Shown: piece after piece, positions 42,174 to 50,513 of the stretch
Numbering within the stretch: position 1 is the stretch's first letter
Layout: each line of letters begins with the position of its first letter
Source of the DNA: Nocardia sp. XZ_19_385
GTDB lineage: Bacteria; Actinomycetota; Actinomycetes; Mycobacteriales; Mycobacteriaceae
Length of the DNA: 64,000 nt
Assembly (NCBI RefSeq): GCF_015355755.1
Contig: NZ_JACVEE010000003.1
Location: forward strand, 1,044,176 to 1,108,175
Direction of reading: 5' to 3'
Made by a program: the position numbers and the translations under genes
Notes under the pieces: model-generated
Told to the model about the DNA's origin: nothing
The model's input: only the letters and a program-made list of their open reading frames with translations
Database searches by the model: none

Positions 42174-43547
42174 TCACCTCGTCGACGATTCCGACGGTGT
42201 GGGACATGCCGGTCGGCCCGAAACACAATTGTTGTTGGGGAATTCGGTGACCCAATGAAATCCGCTCTGCCGCAGCGTGAAATGGTCTGCCTCGTAGCGG
42301 GTCAGTTCCACCGTGACCGGATGTCCATCCAGTTCACCATTGAGCCGCAGCCGATTCGGCGCGGGACCCTCGACGGTGAAGCTGGCCCACGGTGCGGCGG
42401 AGTCGGATTCATTCCAAGAACGCAGCATGAGCCGCTGTGCATCATCGCTGATTTCCGCCCGTATGCGCTGGAACCGATCATCCATTGTCTGGATATCCGC
42501 GGTGGCGCGCTGTTCGAACACCACTCGACGCCAACGTGTTCCATCGCCGAGCAAGGCCGGTACCGACTGCCCGTCCCGGGTGAACGCGCTGACCTCCCAA
42601 ATCCCGTATAACTCCGATCTGGACTCGCGCTGCTGCCAGGACACCACGCCATTGACCGTCCCTACCACTATCAGCCATACCAGCAGCCCCACCTGAATCC
42701 TCGCGACGACCCGCCGTCCGCAGGAGGTCCGGAAGGGTTGCGGCGCGGTCGACGGTCCGGCGGCGTTGCCTAGCAATACCGCCGTGATTCGGTACGCCTC
42801 GGGGGCCACCAGTACCAGCGCCATGAGCAATACATGGAACGACAAAATCTTCACCGGCACGTCGTAGGTCATGTTCAGAATCCACACCTGCGCCGCACTG
42901 ACTACGGTCAGCAGCGCCCCGGCCACCGCGGTGCGCGGCACGAGAAGCAGTACGCCGCACAGTATTTCCGCGATTCCGAGCAGGCTCTCGTATACCGGCG
43001 ACACCCCGACCTGGCTCCACAGCACGCCCATCGGCGTGAGATCACCGAACGGCTCCAGCAACCGGGTCAGCGACGGCGACGGCATTTGGAGCGGGAAGGC
43101 TTTGACGAAGCCGTAACTCAGCATCGTCCCCGCCAGGCACACCCGCACGAACACCAGCAACCAGCCCGCCGCCGTGCGGTATTCGGTGCGCTTGCGGTCC
43201 AGGACGCTCCACGCCGCCGTGACGGTCACCGCTATCACGAGAATGCAGAACGACAGCACCCAGTCATAGGCAGTATCGCCGCTGCCCGAGTCCCGGCGCA
43301 CAACCGCAGTACCGAAAACCGTGCGCCCCACCCATTCGACCACCGGCTGCGGCCATTCCACGGCGATCGGCCGCCACCACACCACCAGTCCAGGAAATTC
43401 CAGGATGACCTGAGACAGCAACGCTAACAGGCCGAAATACATCAGACCGAATCGAACCAGAATCCTAGTGATCAGCTTCCAACGCTCGGCTTCCGGCCGC
43501 TCCGGCTCCTCGGCATCGAGGCCCGGCTCGACGGTTCGAACGCTCAT
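42174..43547 (-). CDS. DoxX-like membrane protein with C-terminal soluble domain
   Basis: The 457-residue protein has about eight hydrophobic helices. A DoxX-like block includes MLSYGFVKAFPLQMPSPS, GVSPVYESLLGIAEILCGVLLLVPRTAVAGALL and VKILSFHVLLMALVLVAP (quoted by landmarks). The C-terminal 150 residues form a soluble beta-rich domain starting YGIWEVSAFTRDGQSVPALLGDGTRW, likely outside the cell or in the cytoplasm. Its start overlaps the upstream small gene as ATGA. DoxX-type proteins often work in redox or thiosulfate metabolism, but no partner is visible. Confidence 0.82.
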   Translation of the reverse strand: MSVRTVEPGLDAEEPERPEAERWKLITRILVRFGLMYFGLLALLSQVILEFPGLVVWWRPIAVEWPQPVVEWVGRTVFGTAVVRRDSGSGDTAYDWVLSFCILVIAVTVTAAWSVLDRKRTEYRTAAGWLLVFVRVCLAGTMLSYGFVKAFPLQMPSPSLTRLLEPFGDLTPMGVLWSQVGVSPVYESLLGIAEILCGVLLLVPRTAVAGALLTVVSAAQVWILNMTYDVPVKILSFHVLLMALVLVAPEAYRITAVLLGNAAGPSTAPQPFRTSCGRRVVARIQVGLLVWLIVVGTVNGVVSWQQRESRSELYGIWEVSAFTRDGQSVPALLGDGTRWRRVVFEQRATADIQTMDDRFQRIRAEISDDAQRLMLRSWNESDSAAPWASFTVEGPAPNRLRLNGELDGHPVTVELTRYEADHFTLRQSGFHWVTEFPNNNCVSGRPACPTPSESSTR

Positions 43548-43678
43548 TCACAATCCCTTTCCCCACAAGGGCACTGCGTCAGATTAGCCAGCGCGGTGAG
43601 CACAGATGTGGAGAGGTTGTGGAGGTGTAGTTCTGATCCCGAGCGCTCCGCCGCGGAGGGTGGAGGATGATCGACCAT
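43544..43678 (-). CDS. Short protein coupled to the DoxX-like gene
   Basis: From ATG 43678 the product is 44 residues, with a serine/histidine-rich start and a tail holding CPCGERDCE, a possible metal- or redox-active cysteine cluster. The stop overlaps the DoxX-like start as ATGA. A longer version from GTG 43747 is possible but would overlap the divergent gene at 43677. The ribosome site is distant, so the start is uncertain. Confidence 0.45.
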   Translation of the reverse strand: MVDHPPPSAAERSGSELHLHNLSTSVLTALANLTQCPCGERDCE

Positions 43679-43997
43679 GGTGACGCGTTCTGTTTCTCCC
43701 CAACCAGTTTCAGCGGCTTGGAGATCGGGGATGGTAGTAGTCACCACGCTCGGAGCCGCCTGCTGCCTGTGGGTGCTTTGGATACTCCTGACCCGAGATC
43801 AGAGCCCCGAAGTCACCTATTGGAGCAGCGCGGCGAGCTTGGCACCGGGTGTGCCGTAGCTGATCCTCGCCATATCCGCTCGCGCCAACCGTCGCACATG
43901 GCGGTTCGCTGTCGCACTACCCGCGATCATTGTGGCCTCGGCGGTAGTGGGCTTGTCCGGGGCTCCCGAAAAGATCGCTCGTCTCCAGTGTGGCTAA
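43677..43997 (+). pseudogene. Two-helix membrane protein interrupted by an amber codon
   Basis: From ATG 43677 (GGAGG 11 bases upstream) 60 codons encode one hydrophobic helix (MVVVTTLGAACCLWVLWIL) and end at TAG 43857-43859. The same frame continues without break for 45 codons, with a second helix (FAVALPAIIVASAVVGL) and the coding-like end GAPEKIARLQCG before TAA at 43997. The whole would be a 106-residue two-helix protein. A single base change explains the loss. Readthrough is possible but unsupported. Confidence 0.6.
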
Positions 43998-44003
43998 ACG
44001 CCA

Positions 44004-44213
44004 TCAAGCACCTCCAGGGTAGAAGAGGCGTTGTGCTTCCAGGAGGACTGCGGCGGCGGCGATTTCGCGGTCGTCGCCGTCCAGCAAGGGCAGGACATCC
44101 TCGGCGTGGAATATCGGCAAGTGCAACGCGCCGCGTTGGTGTGCTTCGACCAGTCCCACGATCAGAGACCCGGGCAGTCGGGGTGGGCGTACTCGAGGGT
44201 CGGGCGCACTCAT
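44004..44213 (-). CDS. Small conserved protein
   Basis: The 69-residue product from ATG 44213, with GAGGAG nine bases upstream, contains LIVGLVEAHQRGALHLPIFHAEDVLPLLDGDDREI then AAAAVLLEAQRLFYPGG. It looks soluble and helical. The upstream in-frame ATG at 44243 lacks a ribosome site. No family is recognised. It ends seven bases from the convergent end of the amber-interrupted gene. Confidence 0.55.
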   Translation of the reverse strand: MSAPDPRVRPPRLPGSLIVGLVEAHQRGALHLPIFHAEDVLPLLDGDDREIAAAAVLLEAQRLFYPGGA

Positions 44214-44243
44214 GCTGGGAAGTCTCCTCGGGCGTACTGACAA

Positions 44244-44302
44244 CTAGCCGCGACCCGCGCGGCCAAAGCGGTCAGCGTGGGTTTGCGGGAGATCATTGGG
44301 CG
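44244..44302 (+). repeat. Dispersed intergenic repeat, isolated copy
   Basis: CCGCGACCCGCGCGGCC, GGTCAGCG and GAGATCAT-GGGC follow in the same order as in the copies near 60.3, 61.2 and 61.9 kb, though the right half is lost. It lies just upstream of the small gene at 44004-44213. Confidence 0.55.
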
Positions 44303-44756
44303 AATACATCACGCCGCGAGTGAACAATGTGGCCGAACACCAAACCGTCTGCGGTTCAGGATATTCGGGATGCATTGACGGCGGCCGGCGATGTCGAGTG
44401 GCCCGCTAGTATGGGTCTCGGCATCTCATCCCTGTAGGGGATGCGCCGACAACGCGCGCCGAATGGCCACTCCACTAGCGGGTGAGCCCTACGGTCAGTC
44501 GATCCACTTTCGGATCTACCCAGTAAGAGGGCGGAGTCGGTGCCGCGGTTCTCGAATCGTTGGCGCCCTGGCTTGGATGCAGCGCTCGCCCCGTTTCCGG
44601 GGAAGGCTGGGGTGGCGGCTCGATTGCATCGGGCCGCCACCCTCTACTCGGTTATCTGCGCGAAACAAGTCGGCGTGGTCAGCAAGAACATCCGCCGGAG
44701 GCCCGTCGCTCAGGACGAGTCGGCTCGCTATCGGATGTCGGCTTATAACTGACGGA
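44303..44756. other. Gene-poor stretch with nested inverted repeats
   Basis: No gene can be supported. A plus-strand frame of 70 codons at 44540-44752 has no ribosome site or recognisable content and may be a remnant. The alternative hairpins at 44396-44482 are the main structure. Confidence 0.45.
44396..44482. other. Mutually exclusive inverted repeats
   Basis: GAGTGGCC (44396) pairs with GGCCACTC (44465-44472); the adjoining CCCGCTAGT (44402-44410) pairs with ACTAGCGGG (44474-44482). The order is A-B-A'-B', so the two stems overlap by two bases and cannot simply nest. A small CATCCC/GGGATG hairpin (44427-44443) lies between them. An RNA here could switch between folds, or the site could be a recombination or protein-binding site. 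Confidence 0.45.
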
Positions 44757-45365
44757 TTAGACGCGCTGAATCCACGTGCGCACGTTCTCGATGAAGGCGG
44801 TTGTCGCGACTTCGCGAGGGACAGCGCCCAATGCTTGGCCCACAGCCAGCCCGATACCAGTTGCGAGCAGCGCCGCTATCGCCTGCTCGACGAGTGCAGG
44901 GTCGGTGATCGTCACGCCCTCAGCGTCGGCTTGGGAGTACAGCAGCGCTTGGAGACCAGCGGTGAAAATGTCGATGGTCGCTCGGTTGGCTTGCTCGTGC
45001 TCCAGGCTGTTGCGGGTGGCCATGACGAAATCCGCTGCCAGACTGATCCATTCGGGTTGTTCCAGCAGTTGTGCCCACTGCTGCTGCATCACTTCCAGCT
45101 TCGCCTCGGTCCCGTCGACGGCCAGAACAGCCTGGGATAGGTCTGCCAGGACTTGTTCGAAATGCGCTTGCAGCAGCGCAAGGCACAGGTCCTCTTTGCC
45201 GGTGAAGTTACTGTAGATCGCACCGTGCGAGCGCCCGGCCTGGGCAGCGACCTGACCCATCGTGGTGGAGTGGTATCCACGGGTGCGAAACACGACTTCC
45301 GCCGCCGCGAGGATCTGCTCGCGCGTGCGCGCTTGTAACTCCTCCCGGGTCAGAGCCTTGGGCAT
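44757..45365 (-). CDS. TetR-family transcriptional regulator
   Basis: The 202-residue regulator has the TetR helix-turn-helix MGQVAAQAGRSHGAIYSNFTGKEDLCLALL and a helical effector domain. It is divergent from the MpaB-type oxygenase gene, with the perfect palindrome TAATTCGAATTA in between, so it most likely represses that gene and its coupled partner. The ligand is unknown. Confidence 0.93.
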   Translation of the reverse strand: MPKALTREELQARTREQILAAAEVVFRTRGYHSTTMGQVAAQAGRSHGAIYSNFTGKEDLCLALLQAHFEQVLADLSQAVLAVDGTEAKLEVMQQQWAQLLEQPEWISLAADFVMATRNSLEHEQANRATIDIFTAGLQALLYSQADAEGVTITDPALVEQAIAALLATGIGLAVGQALGAVPREVATTAFIENVRTWIQRV

Positions 45366-45498
45366 TCGCTCGCCTCTCTACTTCGCCTGCCGTACATGTG
45401 ATTCCAGCAGACCACGCCACCCGCTCGCAGCATGGGCCCGCGCCCGGCAACTGTCCCAGACAAACCCTTGCCATCTCCGCCGAGTTGAGATTACGCTC

Positions 45499-45510
45499 TA
45501 ATTCGAATTA
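45499..45510. promoter_or_regulatory. Perfect palindrome TAATTCGAATTA, probable TetR operator
   Basis: This 12-bp AT-rich palindrome stands 41 bases before the oxygenase ATG in an otherwise GC-rich gap shared with the divergent TetR gene. Confidence 0.55.
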
Positions 45511-45551
45511 CGACGTCATGTCAGATGGCGTGGCGGGTCGAGGGAGATTCC

Positions 45552-46568
45552 ATGGACACACTGGTGGGCCTGCAGGGTGAGCAAGGCCGAAAAGCGCTCG
45601 CGATCGCCAATGCACCACGGCGTGACGACGGATTCTTCGGCCCCGGTTCGGTGAGCTGGCGGATCTATGAGAACCCGGTGGTCATCGCCATGGCCGGGCT
45701 GGCCGGCTCGGTCGCGGCGATGCTCGATCCGGTCGGTGCGGCAGGAGTCGGCCAACACAGCACCTATATGAGCGATGTGTATGGGCGGGTGCGGCGCAGC
45801 AACGCCATGTTCATGGCAATGGTCTACGGCGACACCACAACCGCGCTGAAAACCGGCCGGGACCTGTTCCGGCGCCATTCCCACGTCAACGGAGTGGAGC
45901 CCGCAACCGGTCAGCCTTACCGCGCGAACCAGATCGAGGCGCTGCTGTTCACCTATCTGGCGGGATTTCCCTGCCTGATCGAGTCCTACCGCAAGTACAG
46001 CGGCGAGATCCTGACCGAGCAGGACGAACGCGAATTCTGGGGCGAACAGCACGTGCTGGTCGAACTACTAGGTATACCCCGCGACGCCGTTCCGCGCACA
46101 CCGGAGCAGGTGTATGCCTGGCTCGACGATGCCGAACAACACACGATGGCCTACACCAGGCCAGCACAGGAACTGGTCGAGTTCTTCATGAATCCGCCTG
46201 CCGCCCCGGCGATCATGGGATTGGTCGGCACGACCCGCATCAACAAAATCGTCGGCACCGCGGTCTTCTCGACGCTGCGCCCGGGCATGCGCGCAGTCTG
46301 CGGAATCCCCGAGCAGCCACGACGATTCGCTGTCGCCGACGCGCTCGTGCGCCGCGCGGCCACCCTCGCCCGAACCGCGCCGGTGGATCGCACCATCGTG
46401 CCGTTCTTCGGGTACGAGGGCTGGGGATACAAGGCCAACGGCTTGCGCCACAGTCCCGGTACCGGCCGTCAATCCTTGGATCCGAACTGGGCCATAGATC
46501 TTCAGCACGGCAAAGGCGGCACCCTCGGACCGAACGCGGATCGGCCCGGCAAGGCGGCCACCAAGTGA
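45552..46568 (+). CDS. MpaB-type oxygenase (DUF2236)
   Basis: The 338-residue protein has DUF2236 landmarks: FFGPGSVSWRIYENPVV, RRSNAMFMAMVYGD, RRHSHVNGVEPATGQPY and FTYLAGFPCLIESYRKY. Members related to MpaB and Lcp use a histidine-ligated heme to oxidise hydrophobic substrates; the substrate here is unknown. ATG 45552 with GAGGGAGA upstream is preferred over an earlier start. The gene is divergent from TetR and its stop overlaps the next start as GTGA. This is the second DUF2236 member in the window, only distantly similar to the one at 14088-15254. Confidence 0.88.
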   Translation: MDTLVGLQGEQGRKALAIANAPRRDDGFFGPGSVSWRIYENPVVIAMAGLAGSVAAMLDPVGAAGVGQHSTYMSDVYGRVRRSNAMFMAMVYGDTTTALKTGRDLFRRHSHVNGVEPATGQPYRANQIEALLFTYLAGFPCLIESYRKYSGEILTEQDEREFWGEQHVLVELLGIPRDAVPRTPEQVYAWLDDAEQHTMAYTRPAQELVEFFMNPPAAPAIMGLVGTTRINKIVGTAVFSTLRPGMRAVCGIPEQPRRFAVADALVRRAATLARTAPVDRTIVPFFGYEGWGYKANGLRHSPGTGRQSLDPNWAIDLQHGKGGTLGPNADRPGKAATK

Positions 46569-47128
46569 CCCGCTTCGATGTCGTGGCCAACGAGGTCCTC
46601 TTCGACCACCGCCACCGCCGTCACCGTCTCGGCACCTTCTGGCAGGAGTCCCCCGCCCTGATCGTCCTGCTACCTCAACTCACCCACCACGCCGCTCACC
46701 GCCAGATCGCAGAGCTCACAACAACTCTCGACGCCCTCACCGCCACGGGAGTCTCGGCGCTTACCATCGGCATGGGCACCCCACGCGACGGCGTGCACTT
46801 CCACACCAGCGCGCGCAGCAGAGTTCCGATCCTGCTCGATCCCGACCGCGTCCTATATCAACGACTCGGGCTCTACCGCAACACATTCCGTCGCCCGCGA
46901 ACGGCGGTGCAGGCGCGCTATCTGCTCGGATCGGCATTCGCGCGAACACCCAAACCTGTTCGCCGGCAATCCGGAGGGGCGTTCCTGGTACTGCCCGGCG
47001 GCCGCGTCATCGCTGAGACACGAAACCCCCACCTGGCCGCGTTCATCACCAACCAAGCGATCAACACGATGCTGCAACAACTCCGAACCGCACGCTCTCA
47101 ACACCCCGCATCGCAAGCACACGAGTAG
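46565..47128 (+). CDS. Cysteine-free peroxiredoxin/thioredoxin-fold-like protein
   Basis: The 187-residue protein looks like an AhpC/TSA-type thioredoxin fold: RLGTFWQESPALIVLLPQLTHHAA, then helix QIAELTTTLDALTATGVSALTIGMG, PILLDPDRVLYQRLGL and the late GGAFLVLPGGRVIAE strand. No cysteine exists anywhere in the protein, and the position of the usual peroxidatic Cys reads LLPQLTHH. It therefore cannot be a peroxidase of this class. GTG overlaps the oxygenase TGA, so the two are translated together and may form a complex or share a cofactor-handling role. Confidence 0.7.
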   Translation: MTRFDVVANEVLFDHRHRRHRLGTFWQESPALIVLLPQLTHHAAHRQIAELTTTLDALTATGVSALTIGMGTPRDGVHFHTSARSRVPILLDPDRVLYQRLGLYRNTFRRPRTAVQARYLLGSAFARTPKPVRRQSGGAFLVLPGGRVIAETRNPHLAAFITNQAINTMLQQLRTARSQHPASQAHE

Positions 47129-47176
47129 GGGATCTGACATCCGCTCTGGTCGAGCGCGACCAACGATCTCGGACGA

Positions 47177-48922
47177 CTATCCAGCGGGAGGGCCGACGCG
47201 ACGAAGACGACCATCGAATGTCGCGACGAGCAGGCCAGTGTGCGGAGCGCAGGCCAGACCTGTGACTGCGTCGACGGTAGTATCCGTGCCTGCCGAAACG
47301 CCGGTTTCTGCGTGCAGCCAGACAATTCCGGTGTCCAGGCCGATTGCGAGCCAGGAACCGTCGGCAGTGAAGCACAACGACGCGCTGTATGCCTCACCGG
47401 GCGCACCAGCGCTCTCGTCGTCGATGACGCGATGCCAAACAGGCTCGCCGGTCGCGCAGTCGCGCAGTATCACCGCGCCGCGGCAACCGTTGGGTTCGCT
47501 ACGGCCGTAATCGGGACGTCGCCAGGTCGCGAAACTACGACCGTCCGGGGTGAAGACCACAGCCGAAACAACCACGCTGTAGCCGAGCGTGGGGTCGTCC
47601 GGATGCTCCTCGACATCGATTCCGGATTCGATGGTGCCGTCGGCGGCGAGGTCGAGTACGGCATCCCAAGGATGGCCCTGCCCAGAGTTGCCGACCACCA
47701 GTTTCCGGCCGTCCGGCGAGAACTGCGGCACGAAGGCCCAATCCCCGTAAGCGTTGTCACAGTCGTCGGACTGGCGGTGTCCGATCATGTGCTCGACATC
47801 GATGACCACCACCTCTTCGCCTCCGACGACGGCAAGCAAGCGGCCATCCGGAGACCAGGCAGCCTGCACTGAAGAGGATTGCGGCAACAGGTCGGCGGGG
47901 ATCTTGGCGAGCCGGTCGAGTTCTCGCCAGTGTGTGAGCTCGATGGCACCGTCGACGGCGAAAGCAAGTGCCTCGCCGACAGTCGAACCGATCGGACCGC
48001 GACGCACTACCCGGCCCGGCCGCAGCCAGTGGTATCGGACCGGCTCGATGTTCGGCTCGAGTTGCCACTCGACGACGACGTTTCCGCTATACATCGCGGT
48101 GAGCGCCCGGCACTCGTACGGATGGATGGCAAGTCCCTGCTGGTCACCCGCCACGGTTTTGACCGACTTCAGGTCGATGGACTGTTCTGTCGTCCCTGAT
48201 GCCGCTTCGAGTTTCAGACGCAGCTCCTGGGGTGCGTCCGGCTCGAGAGCTTCGAGCGCGGTCTCCCCGTACGTGTCCAGTCCGAGAGGGTCGGCGCCGT
48301 AGTACAGCAGCAGATCGACAACGGGAAACCACGCGGCATCCTTCGAGACCGCCAAACACGCGGTGTGCAAGGGGGGCTTGGGTATACGGGTGTGCACCGA
48401 TGCTCCCGCAGCCAGCAGCAGGCGAACGATTGCCGGGTCGGCGGCCATGTCCAGCGGCGTGATCGGGTACCGGGAATCAGCGAAGGTCCGCGCGATCGGG
48501 GACGGGTCGGCTCCCCAGCCGAGCAGCACGCGCACCACCTCGACCCGTCCCCTGCGCACCGCGACATGCAGGGGCGTGTGCTCGAAACTGTCGCGCGCGG
48601 TCAAGCCCTTCCCGCCGGCCGCGGCGACCAACAGTTCAGCGACCGCTGCACTGCGCACGAGGTGCAGCGCCGTTTCCGACATGCTGGTCGGGTGCGTGAC
48701 GGCGTGCGGGTCAGCGCCCCGCTCCAGCAGAAGTCGCACAGCCACAACCGAATCCACAGCAGTGGCCGCGATCAGCAGCGTTCTGCCACCCGCCACCTTC
48801 TGATCAGAGACCAGCTGTGGATGAGCATCGAGCAGCTGAATCAACTGATCACGATCGCTCTGCTCCGCCGCGACTACGAACGCCTCCCACGGTGACGTCG
48901 AACCCTTCACTCCCCTACCCAT
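47177..48922 (-). CDS. Ankyrin-repeat / WD-type beta-propeller fusion protein
   Basis: The 581-residue cytoplasmic protein has at least four ankyrin units in residues 25-245 (GRTLLIAATAVDSVVAVRLLLERGADPHAV, HTPLHVAVRRGRVEVVRVLLGWGADPS, ITPLDMAADPAIVRLLLAAGASVH, ETALEALEPDAPQE; quoted by landmarks). Residues 270-580 carry WD-like blades (AWSPDGRLLAVVGG, FSPDGRKLVVGNSGQ, FTPDGRSFATW, FTADGSWLAIGLDTG). It is a protein-interaction scaffold with no enzymatic domain. The combination is unusual. It stands alone; the partner is not evident. Confidence 0.88.
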   Translation of the reverse strand: MGRGVKGSTSPWEAFVVAAEQSDRDQLIQLLDAHPQLVSDQKVAGGRTLLIAATAVDSVVAVRLLLERGADPHAVTHPTSMSETALHLVRSAAVAELLVAAAGGKGLTARDSFEHTPLHVAVRRGRVEVVRVLLGWGADPSPIARTFADSRYPITPLDMAADPAIVRLLLAAGASVHTRIPKPPLHTACLAVSKDAAWFPVVDLLLYYGADPLGLDTYGETALEALEPDAPQELRLKLEAASGTTEQSIDLKSVKTVAGDQQGLAIHPYECRALTAMYSGNVVVEWQLEPNIEPVRYHWLRPGRVVRRGPIGSTVGEALAFAVDGAIELTHWRELDRLAKIPADLLPQSSSVQAAWSPDGRLLAVVGGEEVVVIDVEHMIGHRQSDDCDNAYGDWAFVPQFSPDGRKLVVGNSGQGHPWDAVLDLAADGTIESGIDVEEHPDDPTLGYSVVVSAVVFTPDGRSFATWRRPDYGRSEPNGCRGAVILRDCATGEPVWHRVIDDESAGAPGEAYSASLCFTADGSWLAIGLDTGIVWLHAETGVSAGTDTTVDAVTGLACAPHTGLLVATFDGRLRRVGPPAG

Positions 48923-49282
48923 GATGGATCACTCTAGGACAATGTGATGAAGCCCCCACCGGATGGGTGAAGCTGTTGCGCTGCAGGAAAAGTGGATGCC
49001 TCGGCTGGAAGAATCCGCTGGTGTAGTGCCGCCGAGGACGAATAGCATCGCTGCGGTGCGGCGTTGGTTGAAGGGCAAGAGCCAGACACGGGAGTCCGAT
49101 CGTGACTTTGATCGACAGGGCAGCCCTCGACGACTCGGCCGCTCGGGTTGTAGCTGACCTGGTACAGCTCCCGTTCATCAGAAGCGATCGACTCCATGTG
49201 GTGTCGATGGCCGGATCGACGGCCAGCGGTTTCCCACAGCCTGACCAGCCCGGCCTCATTCCAGTGGGTACGGTCGGTGACC
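48923..49282. other. Intergenic stretch, possible remnants only
   Basis: Both strands have open frames of about 80-115 codons across 48934-49284, but none has a ribosome site or family signature. Third-position bias is not consistent. I regard it as noncoding or decayed sequence between divergent genes. Confidence 0.4.
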
Positions 49283-50188
49283 ATGGAACTCGGACTGACC
49301 GCGCTGATCGACCCTCGCCTGTGGCCCCTCGTCGACGAGTCCCGTGCCTTCTATGAAAAGCGAGCGGCCGGTCGGGGTCCGAACGGTGTGGCAGAGCTGC
49401 ACGCCTTCCGAGCCGCTGCCGCCGATACCGCTCCGGCGGATCCACCGGCCGTCGAAGAACTCGCCACGGTCGGCGGGCGGAGCGTCCCGCTGCGGATCCA
49501 CACGCCCGCGGGAAGGGCGAAGGGTGTGTTCTTGGAGATCCATGGTGGCGGCTTCTATATGGGGTCCGCCGCGGGCAGCGACCTCCGCAACCGCCGGCTC
49601 GCCGACGCGCTCGGCGTCGCGGTGGTGAGCGTGGACTATCGGCTCGCGCCCGAAAATCCGTGGCCGGCCGCACCGGACGATTGTGAGACCGCCGCACTCT
49701 GGCTCATCGAGCACGCCGCGCAGCGCTTCGGTACAACCATGCTTGCTGTCGGTGGCTTCTCGGCCGGCGCGACGCTGGCGATGACGACACTGCTGCGTCT
49801 GCGGGATCGCGGAGTCAACGAATTCGCCTGTGCAGTACTGGAATTCGGAACCTACGACCTGAGCGCGCGAACCCCGGCCGGACGTCTGATCGCCGACGAA
49901 TACTTCCTCGAAGCCTACGCCGAGACGGCGTCGGACCGCACCGACCCGGACCTCTCCCCGATCTACGCCGAACTCGACGACCTGCCTGCAATCCTGATCG
50001 TCGTCGGCGCCGCGGACATCCTGCTTCAGGACAACCTGGCTATGGCCGCTCGACTTGCAGCCTTCGGCGCGGAAGTCTCACTCCAGGTCTACCCCGACGC
50101 GCCACATGGATTCACCGGACACCCGACCCCGATGGCACGGGCCGCTCTCGACGACATCCAAACCTGGCTCACCGGTCAGCTCGAGTGA
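49283..50188 (+). CDS. Hormone-sensitive-lipase-type alpha/beta hydrolase
   Basis: The 301-residue esterase has the HSL family oxyanion motif HGGG in FLEIHGGGFYMGS, then VVSVDYRLAPENPWPAAPDDCETA, the nucleophile elbow GGFSAGATLA, an Asp in VVGAADILLQDN and a His in YPDAPHGFTGH. These give a complete Ser-Asp-His triad. It hydrolyses short- to medium-chain esters in the cytoplasm. The start ATG at 49283 has GGTGA upstream. It appears monocistronic. Confidence 0.92.
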   Translation: MELGLTALIDPRLWPLVDESRAFYEKRAAGRGPNGVAELHAFRAAAADTAPADPPAVEELATVGGRSVPLRIHTPAGRAKGVFLEIHGGGFYMGSAAGSDLRNRRLADALGVAVVSVDYRLAPENPWPAAPDDCETAALWLIEHAAQRFGTTMLAVGGFSAGATLAMTTLLRLRDRGVNEFACAVLEFGTYDLSARTPAGRLIADEYFLEAYAETASDRTDPDLSPIYAELDDLPAILIVVGAADILLQDNLAMAARLAAFGAEVSLQVYPDAPHGFTGHPTPMARAALDDIQTWLTGQLE

Positions 50189-50513
50189 TTGCCGCCGGAT
50201 CCATGCCGGGGGTCGCCAGAGCATCTCGGCGACTCCCGGATTGGCGTGTGGGCGGGAAGCGCTGAAGCACCCGATGCCACTCCCCTGCCTGCCAAATCGC
50301 GACGCCGCCGATGCGCGGGCAGCCTCGCGGACACGACATTCGACAATTGAAGGAATCGTGAATTCCCTTGCGTCCCAACGGTTCGCGGCGGACAGATCCC
50401 CGTAATACACCCAGGGTCCGACAAGTTGACCCGAGCACCCGTTCGCCCGTTTCCGGGTCAGGAGTCCTAGCTTCTTGCTATAAATCGAGCAGGATTCCTC
50501 TCGGGGGGTGGCG
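50189..50513. other. Intergenic stretch before the LLM oxidoreductase gene
   Basis: No gene is supported. GACCCG and CGGGTC (about 50429-50459) can form a loop-rich hairpin, and TATAAA at 50479-50484 is a possible -10 element of the following gene. Otherwise nothing stands out. Confidence 0.4.

Noticed and set aside
44540..44752. Plus-strand frame of 70 codons before the TetR gene
   Set aside because: There is no ribosome site or recognisable protein feature.
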